From: Bullifex porci
Lineage (GTDB): Bacteria; Spirochaetota; Spirochaetia; Sphaerochaetales; Sphaerochaetaceae
NCBI RefSeq assembly: GCF_009695635.1
Contig: NZ_VUNN01000004.1
Span: 105,248 to 169,247, forward strand
Direction of reading: 5' to 3'
Length of the DNA stretch: 64,000 nt
Shown: positions 26,616 to 34,928 of the stretch, one piece after another
How positions within the stretch are numbered: the first letter of the stretch is position 1
Layout: every line of letters begins with the position of its first letter
Notes under the pieces: generated by a model
The model's input: only the letters and a program-made list of their open reading frames with translations
Told to the model about the DNA's origin: nothing
Database searches by the model: none
Translations under genes and position numbers: made by a program

Positions 26616-27480
26616 AAAAGGTATTTCACTTGTTGGAATTAAGGATATAGATACTATTAATAGAATTAGAGAAAGCTATCCTGATTGCTACTTTGAGCTT
26701 TCTTATTTATCAACTCCTTCATCATTAAAGGAAATACTTCCTATCGTAAAAGATAGGGTTGCAAGTATACACCTGCTTGCCCCAGTTAAAGATTATTTTC
26801 CTAATCTAGCATCCTTTTCTAGCTATGAATGGTCTGAAAAGGCAATACTTGAAAATGCAGAGCTTGCAATTGAAATTGGAGCAGAAAATCTGGTGCTTCA
26901 TCCTGGCTATTTAGTAGATGGTCTTGTTTCAAGAGATTATCAAACAAGATTAACTCAGCTAAAAAACTTAAATATGGAAGAATATATGCTACAAAAGGAA
27001 GAATCTGTTGCAGCACCTTCCTACATTAAATCAGAGAAATATAAAAAGGCATTTAAGATCATGGTTGAAAATGCTTTAAAATTAAATAAAAAAATTAACA
27101 ACCTTGGTCTTAATCTTACGTTAGAAAACCTGAACCCAAGAGTTGGTTATATGAATCTACTTCCAGAGGAATCAATTTATCTTGCCTCTTTGGGGTTAAA
27201 TTTATGTATCGATGTAGGACATCTTTTTATAAATTCTATTATTTTTGGTTTCGATTGTCTTTCACAAACGAAGCTACTTCTTGATACAGGAAGAGTAAAA
27301 ACAATGCATCTGCACTCCAACCCATCACACGTTGGATATTACAAGGATTCACACCTAAGCTTCGATAAATATATGCCATACTATAAAGAAATTATCTCAT
27401 ATGCGAGTAGTAAGGGTGCAAACCTTATATTGGAATCAATAGAAGAGCCAGAAAGAAATGTTGGCTTACTTTTTAACTAA
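26608..27480 (+). CDS. sugar phosphate isomerase/epimerase, TIM-barrel family
   Basis: 290 residues of the xylose isomerase-like/AP endonuclease 2 TIM-barrel superfamily. Metal-ligand positions can be followed: NLVLHPGYLVDG near residue 91, LTLENLNP near 171, CIDVGHLF near 206, MHLHSNP near 233 and NLILESIEEPE near the end. These supply the Glu/Asp/His set of sugar epimerases. It overlaps the DeoR gene by 8 bases. The precise sugar is unknown; within the operon it may epimerise or isomerise the imported phosphosugar. Confidence 0.8.
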   Translation: MNKKGISLVGIKDIDTINRIRESYPDCYFELSYLSTPSSLKEILPIVKDRVASIHLLAPVKDYFPNLASFSSYEWSEKAILENAELAIEIGAENLVLHPGYLVDGLVSRDYQTRLTQLKNLNMEEYMLQKEESVAAPSYIKSEKYKKAFKIMVENALKLNKKINNLGLNLTLENLNPRVGYMNLLPEESIYLASLGLNLCIDVGHLFINSIIFGFDCLSQTKLLLDTGRVKTMHLHSNPSHVGYYKDSHLSFDKYMPYYKEIISYASSKGANLILESIEEPERNVGLLFN

Positions 27481-27481
27481 A

Positions 27482-27545
27482 CTTTCATAAACGAAAGTAA
27501 ATTTATAAAATAACTTGCATTCTCGAAAATACGTGGTACTATAGT
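27482..27545 (+). promoter_or_regulatory. internal promoter and CGAAA operator before the binding-protein gene
   Basis: TTGCAT (27515) and TACTAT (27537) with a 16-bp spacer form a promoter in the 101-bp gap before the binding-protein gene. A CTTTCATAAACGAAAGT element at 27482-27498 matches the boxes at the head of the operon and is a near-palindrome (CTTTC...GAAAG). It should place the importer under the same DeoR repressor. AAAGGGAG lies close to the following ATG. Confidence 0.6.
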
Positions 27546-27581
27546 ATTTGAATTCGATATTACGAAAAAAGGGAGAACACT

Positions 27582-28568
27582 ATGAAAAAAACTATCGTAT
27601 TAGGTTTAATCTTTCTTTTAGCATTCGGTCTTTTTGCTCAAGGAGCAAGTGAAAGTGCACAAAAAGAAAGTCTCGTTATTTACAGTGCTGCATCAGAAGG
27701 TGAAGCTGATAAGCTCACAGAAGAATTTAATAAGCTTTATCCAAATATCGATGTTACCATTATTAGAGCTGGTTCAGGAGACCTAGTAACAAGAGTTAAA
27801 ACTGAATGGCCTAAGCCAGAAGGTGATGTCATTCTCCTTATGGGAAGTGAAAACCTTGACCAGATTTATGACATGCTAATGCCTTATAAGTGTGCTAACG
27901 ATGCAAAGATAGCTCCAGAATATAAAGATAATAAATCCGAAGAGCCAAAGTACTATGCAACCTCAATGCCTCTTCAGGCAATTATGTACAACACAGATTT
28001 ATTATCAGCAGACGAAGCTCCAAAGTCATGGAAGGACCTCGCTGATCCTAAATATAAGGGTAAGATTGTTCTTGCTAACCCAGCTTCCTCCGGCTCAGCA
28101 TATGCTCAGCTTTTCATGATGAACAAGCTTTATGGTATGGATTTCGTAAAACAGGTTGTAGCAAATACAACATATGTAGCATCTTCAACAGCTGGTCCAG
28201 ATTCTGTTGCACGTGGTGAATATGCAATTACAGTAACAGGTGAAGCAAACATCGGTAAGAAGATAAGTGCAGGCGACCCAGTTGCTTATGTACTCGCAGA
28301 AGAAGGAACAGGATTTAGAATTGAGGGTTCTGCTATCCTTGCAAACTGTAAGAACCCTGAAGCTGCAAAGAAGTTTATCGACTTTATGACAACAACGGAT
28401 GCTTATGAAATCGTAAGAACAGAGTGCTATAGAAGAGCTGTATCAACAGAGATTCCTGGACCAGAAGGTCTTCCAGCTCTCTCAGAAATGAAGTTCTTCG
28501 AATACAATGCTAAAGAAGCAGCAGCTACAAAGAAAGCACTTGTTGCAGAATTCAACGCTCTTCTTTAA
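27582..28568 (+). CDS. ABC transporter substrate-binding protein, FbpA/AfuA type
   Basis: 328 residues with the signal peptide MKKTIVLGLIFLLAFGLFAQ then GASES, in spirochaete style with no lipobox Cys. The mature part starts LVIYSAASEGEADKLTEEFN and has YNTDLLSADEAPKSWKDLAD and ADPKYKGKIVLANPASSGSA-type blocks of the iron(III)-binding cluster. In the AfuABC system this protein fold binds hexose 6-phosphates rather than iron, and here the operon carries only sugar-phosphate enzymes. I therefore infer a sugar-phosphate ligand. An iron ligand remains possible, but the usual pair of adjacent Tyr ligands near the C-terminus was not found. Confidence 0.85.
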   Translation: MKKTIVLGLIFLLAFGLFAQGASESAQKESLVIYSAASEGEADKLTEEFNKLYPNIDVTIIRAGSGDLVTRVKTEWPKPEGDVILLMGSENLDQIYDMLMPYKCANDAKIAPEYKDNKSEEPKYYATSMPLQAIMYNTDLLSADEAPKSWKDLADPKYKGKIVLANPASSGSAYAQLFMMNKLYGMDFVKQVVANTTYVASSTAGPDSVARGEYAITVTGEANIGKKISAGDPVAYVLAEEGTGFRIEGSAILANCKNPEAAKKFIDFMTTTDAYEIVRTECYRRAVSTEIPGPEGLPALSEMKFFEYNAKEAAATKKALVAEFNALL

Positions 28569-28592
28569 TTAAGAAAAATCTAAAAATTTTGG

Positions 28593-28626
28593 TGGCTGAG
28601 GGACTTTGTCTCCCGGCCATTTTTTA
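28593..28626 (+). terminator. attenuator-like hairpin between binding protein and ATPase genes
   Basis: An imperfect stem, TGGC...GGGAC and GTCTCCC..GGCCA, is followed by six T residues. It sits in the 71-bp gap between the binding-protein and ATPase genes, so it probably acts as a partial terminator, leaving the binding protein more abundant. The other sugar operon has a hairpin at the same relative place. Confidence 0.65.
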
Positions 28627-28639
28627 AAAGGAAAATAAC

Positions 28640-29761
28640 ATGAGCAACAACGTTACCTACGAAAATGTCAATAAAATCTACGGAGAAGGAAGCAAGAACC
28701 CAGTTCATGCATTAAAGGATGTATCTTTTACTATTAATCCAGGTGAATTATTCTGTCTACTTGGTCCTTCTGGCTGTGGTAAAACTACTCTACTCAGATC
28801 AACAGCAGGCCTTGAAGAGATCTCATCAGGAAAGATGTATTATGGCGATGTAGATATCTCTACTATTCCTCCATATAAAAGAAATATTGGAATGGTTTTC
28901 CAAAGCTTTGCACTCTACCCACATATGTCTATTTTCGAGAATGTTGCTTATGGCTTACGTGTTAGAAAAGTCCCAAATGATGAGGTAAAGAAAAAAGTTA
29001 CACAGGTTATGGAGCTTGTAGGACTTCAAGAGGAATTAAAAAGAAACCCAAGTCCTACTGCTTTAAGTGGCGGTCAACAGCAAAGAGTTGCTATTGCACG
29101 AGCGCTTGTATATGATCCTGATATTCTACTTCTTGATGAACCTTTAGCAAACCTTGATGCTAAACTCAGGCGTTATATGAGAGCAGAGATTAGAAGAATA
29201 CAGAAGGCTACAAATATTACTACTATCTTTGTTACTCATGACCAAGAGGAGGCTATGGCTGTTGGCGATAGACTTGCAGTACTACGAAAAGGAATTGTAG
29301 AGCAAATTGGTACCTCTGATGAGCTTTATAATGAGCCTAAGAATGCTTTTGTTGCAAACTTTATCGGAAAGATGAACTTCTTTGAATCTACAGTCATAGA
29401 TAGCTCAAAGGATAGCATCGATGTTGAGATAAAGGGTAAGGGAATAAGATTTGCAATTCCAAAAGCAAAGTGTCGCACTCAAGCTAAGAAAGGTGATAGC
29501 GTACTAATTGGCGGAAGACCAGAACAGCTTATTGTATCAGCAGCTCCTCTTAATAAGTGTATTGAAGGTAATGTTCATATTATCCAACACCTTGGTTCCT
29601 TTATTCGTTATGAAGTAACAATCGATAGCTCAATATCCCCTGTAGCTCTTGAGATTGATATGGATTCACTTCAAAAGGATATTCATGAAGGTGATAGAGT
29701 TTATGTAGGCTTTAAGGAAGATAAGATTAGCTTATTTTCTCCAGAAGGACGTGAGCTATGA
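28640..29761 (+). CDS. ABC transporter ATP-binding protein, FbpC/PotA/UgpC type
   Basis: 373 residues. Walker A is LLGPSGCGKTTLLRS near residue 39, the Q-loop is MVFQSFALYPHMSIFENVAY, the signature is LSGGQQQRVAIARAL near 136 and Walker B is ILLLDEPLANLDAKL, with the switch His in FVTHDQEEAMAVGD. The last 130 residues form the TOBE/regulatory domain (GGRPEQLIVSA). It energises the permease encoded directly downstream, with which it overlaps by 4 bases (ATGA). Confidence 0.94.
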   Translation: MSNNVTYENVNKIYGEGSKNPVHALKDVSFTINPGELFCLLGPSGCGKTTLLRSTAGLEEISSGKMYYGDVDISTIPPYKRNIGMVFQSFALYPHMSIFENVAYGLRVRKVPNDEVKKKVTQVMELVGLQEELKRNPSPTALSGGQQQRVAIARALVYDPDILLLDEPLANLDAKLRRYMRAEIRRIQKATNITTIFVTHDQEEAMAVGDRLAVLRKGIVEQIGTSDELYNEPKNAFVANFIGKMNFFESTVIDSSKDSIDVEIKGKGIRFAIPKAKCRTQAKKGDSVLIGGRPEQLIVSAAPLNKCIEGNVHIIQHLGSFIRYEVTIDSSISPVALEIDMDSLQKDIHEGDRVYVGFKEDKISLFSPEGREL

Positions 29762-30399
29762 AGAAAAAGTTTTCAATAACAGAAAACGGTAATGAAAAGA
29801 GCAAGGTAAAGAAATTCTTCCAAAAGGATTTTTCTCAGGCAATAATCTTTGCTATTCCTATGCTTTTTTTAGCTGTTTTTCTTCTGTATCCACTATTTAT
29901 GACTCTTTTAAGAGCCTTTTGGACACCAACAGAGGGACTAGAATTCTCAGGATGGTCACTTGAGGGCTTTAAGCAATTCTTTACTAGTAACCTATATATG
30001 AAGAGCTTAAAGAACTCCTTTATAGTAAGTATTAGTGTCACATTTTTCTCTTTGCTAATAGGAATCCCAATGGGATACTTCGTTGCAAGAGTAAAAATCC
30101 CATGCAAAAAGCTAATTCTTTCACTTGGAATACTTCCTATCATCATGCCAAGCTTTGTTGGAGCATATACTTGGGTTATTCTTTTGGGAAACAAGGGTGT
30201 TATTAGAGTTTTCTTAAACTGGTTACTTGGTCCATTAGGAATTACCGTTCCATCGATATACGGAATGTTTGGAATGATATTATGTATGACTCTTACCTAC
30301 TATCCTTTTGTATTCCAGCTAAGCTATGGAGCATTTGCCGGAGCAAACTCTCTTCTTGAAGAGTCTGCAATGCTTATGGTTCAAAGGGAGGTAGAATAA
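29758..30399 (+). CDS. ABC permease, N-terminal half (split gene)
   Basis: 213 residues forming the first transmembrane domain of an FbpB/AfuB-type permease. The helices include IIFAIPMLFLAVFLLYPLF and ILPIIMPSFVGAYTWVILLG. The frame is lost inside the EAA loop, LLEESAMLM then VQREVE and a stop. Adding one G at 30376-30380 (ATGGT) gives LLEESAMLMGSKGGRIMRTI and joins the next frame through TLPL, the normal end of an EAA loop. The parent gene was thus a single two-domain permease of about 577 residues. Mutation, sequencing error or true splitting are all possible, because GGGAGG precedes the second start. Confidence 0.82.
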   Translation: MKKKFSITENGNEKSKVKKFFQKDFSQAIIFAIPMLFLAVFLLYPLFMTLLRAFWTPTEGLEFSGWSLEGFKQFFTSNLYMKSLKNSFIVSISVTFFSLLIGIPMGYFVARVKIPCKKLILSLGILPIIMPSFVGAYTWVILLGNKGVIRVFLNWLLGPLGITVPSIYGMFGMILCMTLTYYPFVFQLSYGAFAGANSLLEESAMLMVQREVE

Positions 30400-31490
30400 T
30401 GAGAACTATTACTCTTCCTCTTATTCTTCCATCCCTCGGAGCTGCTGCCCTATTAGTATTTGTAAGAGCAATTGGTAACTTTGGTATTCCTGCAGTAATA
30501 GGTGGTAGCAATTATGTTCTTCCAACACTAATTTACTTCGAAGTAAATGGCTTCTTTAATATTAATGGCGCTGCCTCTATCGCAGTTGTAAACGTAGCAA
30601 TTACTGCATTAGTTTTATACATACAGAAATATGTTGTAGCAAGACATGAATATGAAACTATTTCAGCAACACACAAAGAACTGAAGCAACATGAAGGTAA
30701 GGGAATAAGAATTGTAGCAACTATTTATTGCTTAATTATTCTTATTGTATCTTTACTTCCACAGTTCACAATTATTGTAATGAGTTTCTTTACAAAGTGG
30801 GTTGGCCTTTTCCCTGAGGGCTTCACACTAAATAACTATTTAAGAATCCCAAAATACTCATCTAAGGAACTCTTTAATTCATTCTTCTTGTCTATTACTG
30901 CAACACTTTTGTGTGCAATACTTGGTTCTGTAATTGCATATATTACAGAAAGAAAGAAGCCAAAGGGTGCAGCCCTACTCGATTTGTCTGTAATGGCTCC
31001 ATTTATATTGCCAGGTACAGTAGTATCAATTGCACTACTTTCAGCATTTAGTGGTAACAGTGCTATTAGACTTACAGGAACATATATAATCATTATTATT
31101 TCCTACATGATTAGAAGAACTCCTTATGTCTATAGATCTGTAAGTGCACAGCTTACTCAGCTAAATCCATCACTAGAGGAAGCAAGTACAATAAGTGGTG
31201 CTACTTGGTTTTACACATTTAGAAAGGTAAGTGTACCATTAATCACCCCTGCAATTATTTCAGGTTCTATAATGACTCTTACAACTCTCTTGCAGGAGTT
31301 AAGTACAACTATTCTACTATACTCAGGAAAGACTAGAACAGTTCCTATTCAAATATATGGAGCTGTTCAAGATGGTAAGCTTGGAGAAGCAAGTGCTCTT
31401 TCAGTCGTTCTTCTTGTAGTAGTATTTGCTATTATCTACTCCATGAATAGCAGAAAGGGTGGAGATTTATCATCTTCACTCAAGATGTAA
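30399..31490 (+). CDS. ABC permease, C-terminal half (split gene)
   Basis: 363 residues holding the end of the first EAA loop (ITLPLILPSL), a connecting helix and the whole second permease domain with its own EAA loop (LEEASTISGATWFYTFRKVS then VPLITP). Its ATG overlaps the stop of the first half (TAATG), with GGGAGG well placed upstream, so translation could be coupled even if the gene is truly broken. An intact EAA loop is needed to dock the ATPase, and here the first loop is divided between two chains. The frame relation is -1, but no classical slippery heptamer is present. Confidence 0.82.
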   Translation: MRTITLPLILPSLGAAALLVFVRAIGNFGIPAVIGGSNYVLPTLIYFEVNGFFNINGAASIAVVNVAITALVLYIQKYVVARHEYETISATHKELKQHEGKGIRIVATIYCLIILIVSLLPQFTIIVMSFFTKWVGLFPEGFTLNNYLRIPKYSSKELFNSFFLSITATLLCAILGSVIAYITERKKPKGAALLDLSVMAPFILPGTVVSIALLSAFSGNSAIRLTGTYIIIIISYMIRRTPYVYRSVSAQLTQLNPSLEEASTISGATWFYTFRKVSVPLITPAIISGSIMTLTTLLQELSTTILLYSGKTRTVPIQIYGAVQDGKLGEASALSVVLLVVVFAIIYSMNSRKGGDLSSSLKM

Positions 31491-31492
31491 GG

Positions 31493-32722
31493 ATGAGTAA
31501 TTTATCTAATTTCTACATTAGCCAGATAGAGGACAGGTTTGTCCCCTACTGGCTTAAATTCATCGATAAAGAGTATGGAGGAATTCTTAACTGTATTACT
31601 AACGATGGAGAAAGACTCATCTCTAATGATAAATTTTCTTGGTCACAAGGAAGATGGTTGTATATTCTCTCCCTTCTTTTAGAAATGAAGGATGTGTTTT
31701 CATCAATCAACTACTCGCAAATAGAAGAAGCTGCTGAAAAGACAGCAAGCTTCTTAACTAAATATTCATACAATGAAGCTTATCACGTTACCTTCAAAAG
31801 TAATCAAAAGGGAATGTGGTTAAAGGATGAAAGGGGTGAATACTTTTCATCAATATATGCTGATTGCTTTGTCGCTATTGGGTTAAGTGAGTACTCTAAG
31901 GTAACTAATAATAAAGCTTATAGCGCAATTGCATTAAAAATAACAAACTCTATTCTTAAAAGAATTGATGATGGAAAATATAACACAGAGCCATACCCTA
32001 TTCCTGATGGCTACTCAAGTCATGGAATATATATGATCTTAACAAATCTTCTTGAAGTCACTTCGTCTATGCTGGAAGCCTTCAACTTAGATTCAGCGTC
32101 TTTAAGAGAGAAGCAAATGTGGTGTGTAGACACAATTCTTTCAAAGCACTTAGATAATAATAGATTACTAATTAGAGAATATGTTTCATCCTCTTTTAAT
32201 GATAATCTTCTATTAGATCGACACATTAATCCAGGGCACACTCTTGAAGATATGTGGTTCATGATAGAGTGCTTTGAACACAATTGCATATTAAATCAAA
32301 AGCTATCACTAATATGTGAAATAACAAAAGCTGTAACAGCCTTAGGGTGGGATAAAGAATATGGTGGACTTCTTCGTTTTGTAGATATAGATGGAGGAAG
32401 ACCAAAAGGAATAGATAATAAAAGTGATTATGAAAACCTGATTTCATCTACTTGGGATATGAAGCTTTGGTGGCCTCATAGTGAGATGCTATATCTATAT
32501 AGAAAGCTTTATGTACTTACTAAAGATAAAACCTTTGAAAACTACTACGAAATGGCCTTTGATTATTCCTTTTCAACCTTCCCATCTACTAATAATGGTG
32601 AATGGGTTCAAATCCGTGACAGAAAAGGAGAGCCTATTGATAAGGTAGTTGCACTTCCTGTTAAGGATCCTTTTCATATAATGAGAGATTTTTTGAAAAT
32701 AATAAAATTGGAGGAGAAATGA
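31493..32722 (+). CDS. AGE family epimerase/isomerase
   Basis: 409 residues of the N-acylglucosamine 2-epimerase (alpha/alpha)6-barrel family. Family features are YWLKFIDKEYGGILNCI near residue 19, SWSQGRWLYILSLLLEM near 48, LDRHINPGHTLEDMWFMIEC near 245 with the conserved His, and STWDMKLWWPHSEMLYLYRK near 322, containing the W-P-H active-site block. Members isomerise mannose, glucose, cellobiose or N-acetylmannosamine. The adjacent nagB makes an amino-sugar substrate likely. The ATG follows the permease stop by 2 bases and overlaps nagB by 4. Confidence 0.85.
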   Translation: MSNLSNFYISQIEDRFVPYWLKFIDKEYGGILNCITNDGERLISNDKFSWSQGRWLYILSLLLEMKDVFSSINYSQIEEAAEKTASFLTKYSYNEAYHVTFKSNQKGMWLKDERGEYFSSIYADCFVAIGLSEYSKVTNNKAYSAIALKITNSILKRIDDGKYNTEPYPIPDGYSSHGIYMILTNLLEVTSSMLEAFNLDSASLREKQMWCVDTILSKHLDNNRLLIREYVSSSFNDNLLLDRHINPGHTLEDMWFMIECFEHNCILNQKLSLICEITKAVTALGWDKEYGGLLRFVDIDGGRPKGIDNKSDYENLISSTWDMKLWWPHSEMLYLYRKLYVLTKDKTFENYYEMAFDYSFSTFPSTNNGEWVQIRDRKGEPIDKVVALPVKDPFHIMRDFLKIIKLEEK

Positions 32723-33462
32723 ATATTAATTTAACTATTTCTAAAGATGCAAAATTAAATGGCAAAAGAGCAGCTGAGTTAATTGCAAACTTAATTAATG
32801 AAGCGATAAAGGAAAGAGGAAAGGCAAGAATCGTTGTTTCAACTGGATCAAGTCAATTTGAAATGTTTGAAGCCTTGATAAAGCTTGATGTTGATTGGAG
32901 TAAGGTTGAGATGTTTCACCTTGATGAATATGTAAATTTACCTGAGTCACATATTGCTTCATTTAGAAAGTACTTAAAAGAAAGATTTGTTTCAAAAGTA
33001 AATTTAAAAGCTGCATATTTTGTCTCAGGTGAAGGTAATATAGAAGAAAATATAAGTTATCTAACAAAAGAACTAAGAAAAGATATTATCGATGTCGGTA
33101 TTATTGGTATAGGTGAAAATGGTCACATAGCATTTAATGATCCTCCTGCAGATTTTGAAACTGATGAAGCTTACAAGGTCGTAACTTTAGATCAAAAGTG
33201 TAGAGCTCAACAGGTTGGAGAAGGATGGTTTAAGAGTATAGAGGATGTTCCAACTCAAGCTATTTCAATGACTCCTAAAGAAATTATGAAAGCAAAGCAC
33301 ATTGTTACAGTTGCACCACATAGTGTTAAAGCAGATGCAATATATAAAACTATTACAACTCCAATTTCGCCAATGGTCCCTGCAACTCTTCTTAAAACCC
33401 ACCCTGATTGGCATCTATTTATTGATGATGCTTCAGCTTCAAAGCTATTTAGTATGGTTTAA
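32719..33462 (+). CDS. nagB: glucosamine-6-phosphate deaminase
   Basis: 247 residues, the compact NagB form. It converts glucosamine 6-phosphate to fructose 6-phosphate and ammonia, feeding amino sugars into glycolysis. The motifs are MFHLDEYVNLPESHIASFRK near residue 72 with the catalytic Asp and the IGIGENGHIAFNDPPADF block near 130 with the active-site His. ITMTPKEIMKAKHIVTV-like and PASLLKTHPDWHLFID-like blocks follow near the end. It is the last gene of the sugar-phosphate operon; a hairpin lies 12 bases downstream. Confidence 0.92.
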   Translation: MNINLTISKDAKLNGKRAAELIANLINEAIKERGKARIVVSTGSSQFEMFEALIKLDVDWSKVEMFHLDEYVNLPESHIASFRKYLKERFVSKVNLKAAYFVSGEGNIEENISYLTKELRKDIIDVGIIGIGENGHIAFNDPPADFETDEAYKVVTLDQKCRAQQVGEGWFKSIEDVPTQAISMTPKEIMKAKHIVTVAPHSVKADAIYKTITTPISPMVPATLLKTHPDWHLFIDDASASKLFSMV

Positions 33463-33474
33463 TAATTATTAATA

Positions 33475-33504
33475 TTTGAGCTGTTAAAAATTTGACAGCT
33501 CAAA
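33475..33504 (+). terminator. hairpin after nagB
   Basis: A perfect 10-bp stem, TTTGAGCTGT and ACAGCTCAAA, with a 10-nt loop. The following bases (CTATGTTTATT) are only moderately T-rich. It marks the end of the operon, in the 158-bp gap before the ABC exporter genes. Confidence 0.65.
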
Positions 33505-33620
33505 CTATGTTTATTAGCAATATATGACACCTATCTATATTTTTGTTTCAATAATAAAAAGTTAATTTTTTACAATAATTTTTATAGACCCATGATTCTA
33601 TTTTTTTAATAATTAATTAT

Positions 33621-34928
33621 ATGTTTGAAATAGTACAATTTATATTTTTAATCCTCTCCATATTTGGAATGTGGGGAATATTTAGAAAATGTGGAGAAAA
33701 GAGTTGGAAAGCACTAATTCCATTTTACAGAACCTACATACTCTCAAAATGTGCAGATAAAAAAGATGAAGGACGAGTATTGTTAATCCTTGATCTATTT
33801 AACAATATCTTATCCTTTTCAGTATCTGCTATTAATATTAAATTAAGTAATGTATCAGCTATTTCTTATAGAATTATTGTAATCTTAAGTTTAATTGTTT
33901 CAATTTCAACCATATTATACACAATAAAGATATATTCCGCTCTTTGTGTTCTATTTAAACAAAATAAATGGTGGTCAGCTCTAATGATGTTGGAAATCCC
34001 TATTTATTTCTTTTGGGGTGTAATGAATCGTTTCCAACCAACCTCTACAATTCAAGAAAGAGAAGTAAGAGCTGCTTCATTATCTGAATATGAAGAAAAG
34101 GAATCAAATGAAGGGTTAACAATTAATATTAAGAGTAGAACTGTCTCTTCCTTAACAAAGGGCAAAAAAGTATTACTAAGAGATATTCATATGCATATCC
34201 CTCAAGGTAGGATGGTAATGCTATTAGGTGGTTCAGGAGCTGGTAAAACAACTTTTTTAAATGCAATTACAGGGTTTGAGAAGGCAGATGCTACAGTTCT
34301 ATTAAATGGACGTGATGTTTATAAGGATTTTGAATCACTTAAATATGAAATTGGGTTTGTACCTCAGCAAGATTTAATAAGATATAACGATACAGTTGAA
34401 AAAACTATTTCTGATTCAGCAGACCTACGTCTTCCGCTCTCTATAAGCAAACAAGAGGAAAAGAAAAAAATTAATGAAGTAATGGATATTTTTGGCCTTA
34501 AGGCAGTATGTCAAAATCTAGTTGGAAAACAATCTGGTGGCCAAAAGAAAAGGATTTCTATTGCCTCAGAGTTTATCTCAAACCCATACCTCTTTATCCT
34601 CGATGAGCCAGATTCTGGTCTTGATGGTGTACTTGCAAGAAACTTAATGGAAAGACTTCATGCAATCTCAAGAACAGGAAGAATTGTAATTGTTATCACA
34701 CACTCACCAGATAGAGTAAAAGATCTTTTTGATGATGTAATAATACTTGCAAAGGATGCCGAGCGTACTGGTCGCTTAGTATTCTATGGATCAATAGATG
34801 ATGCTAATACCTTCTTTAATACTGATAAGCTTGAAGAGATGGTTAGAATGATTAACCGCAAGGAAGAAGGTGGTGAAGGCTTAGCAGATGAATTAATAGA
34901 AAAATTTGGAGGACTTAGAAATGAGTGA
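33621..34928 (+). CDS. ABC exporter ATPase with N-terminal membrane region (ABCG-like)
   Basis: 435 residues. The first 150 hold four hydrophobic segments and the text KCGEKSWKALIPFYRTYILS, as in small DUF5684-like membrane proteins. Then comes an ATP-binding domain: Walker A LLGGSGAGKTTFLNAITG near residue 197, the Q-loop FVPQQDLIRYNDTV, the signature KQSGGQKKRISIASEF near 295, Walker B LFILDEPDSGLDGVLARNLM, and the switch VITHSPDRVKDLFDD. The SGGQKKR and LDG features are those of the ABCG/eye-pigment subfamily. A membrane region placed ahead of the ATPase is unusual. It pairs with the ABC-2 permease encoded immediately downstream. Substrate unknown. Confidence 0.85.
   Translation: MFEIVQFIFLILSIFGMWGIFRKCGEKSWKALIPFYRTYILSKCADKKDEGRVLLILDLFNNILSFSVSAINIKLSNVSAISYRIIVILSLIVSISTILYTIKIYSALCVLFKQNKWWSALMMLEIPIYFFWGVMNRFQPTSTIQEREVRAASLSEYEEKESNEGLTINIKSRTVSSLTKGKKVLLRDIHMHIPQGRMVMLLGGSGAGKTTFLNAITGFEKADATVLLNGRDVYKDFESLKYEIGFVPQQDLIRYNDTVEKTISDSADLRLPLSISKQEEKKKINEVMDIFGLKAVCQNLVGKQSGGQKKRISIASEFISNPYLFILDEPDSGLDGVLARNLMERLHAISRTGRIVIVITHSPDRVKDLFDDVIILAKDAERTGRLVFYGSIDDANTFFNTDKLEEMVRMINRKEEGGEGLADELIEKFGGLRNE

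Noticed and set aside
30376..30401. Programmed -1 ribosomal frameshift joining the permease halves
   Set aside because: The frame relation is -1, but there is no slippery heptamer or downstream structure, so a mutation, error or true split is simpler.
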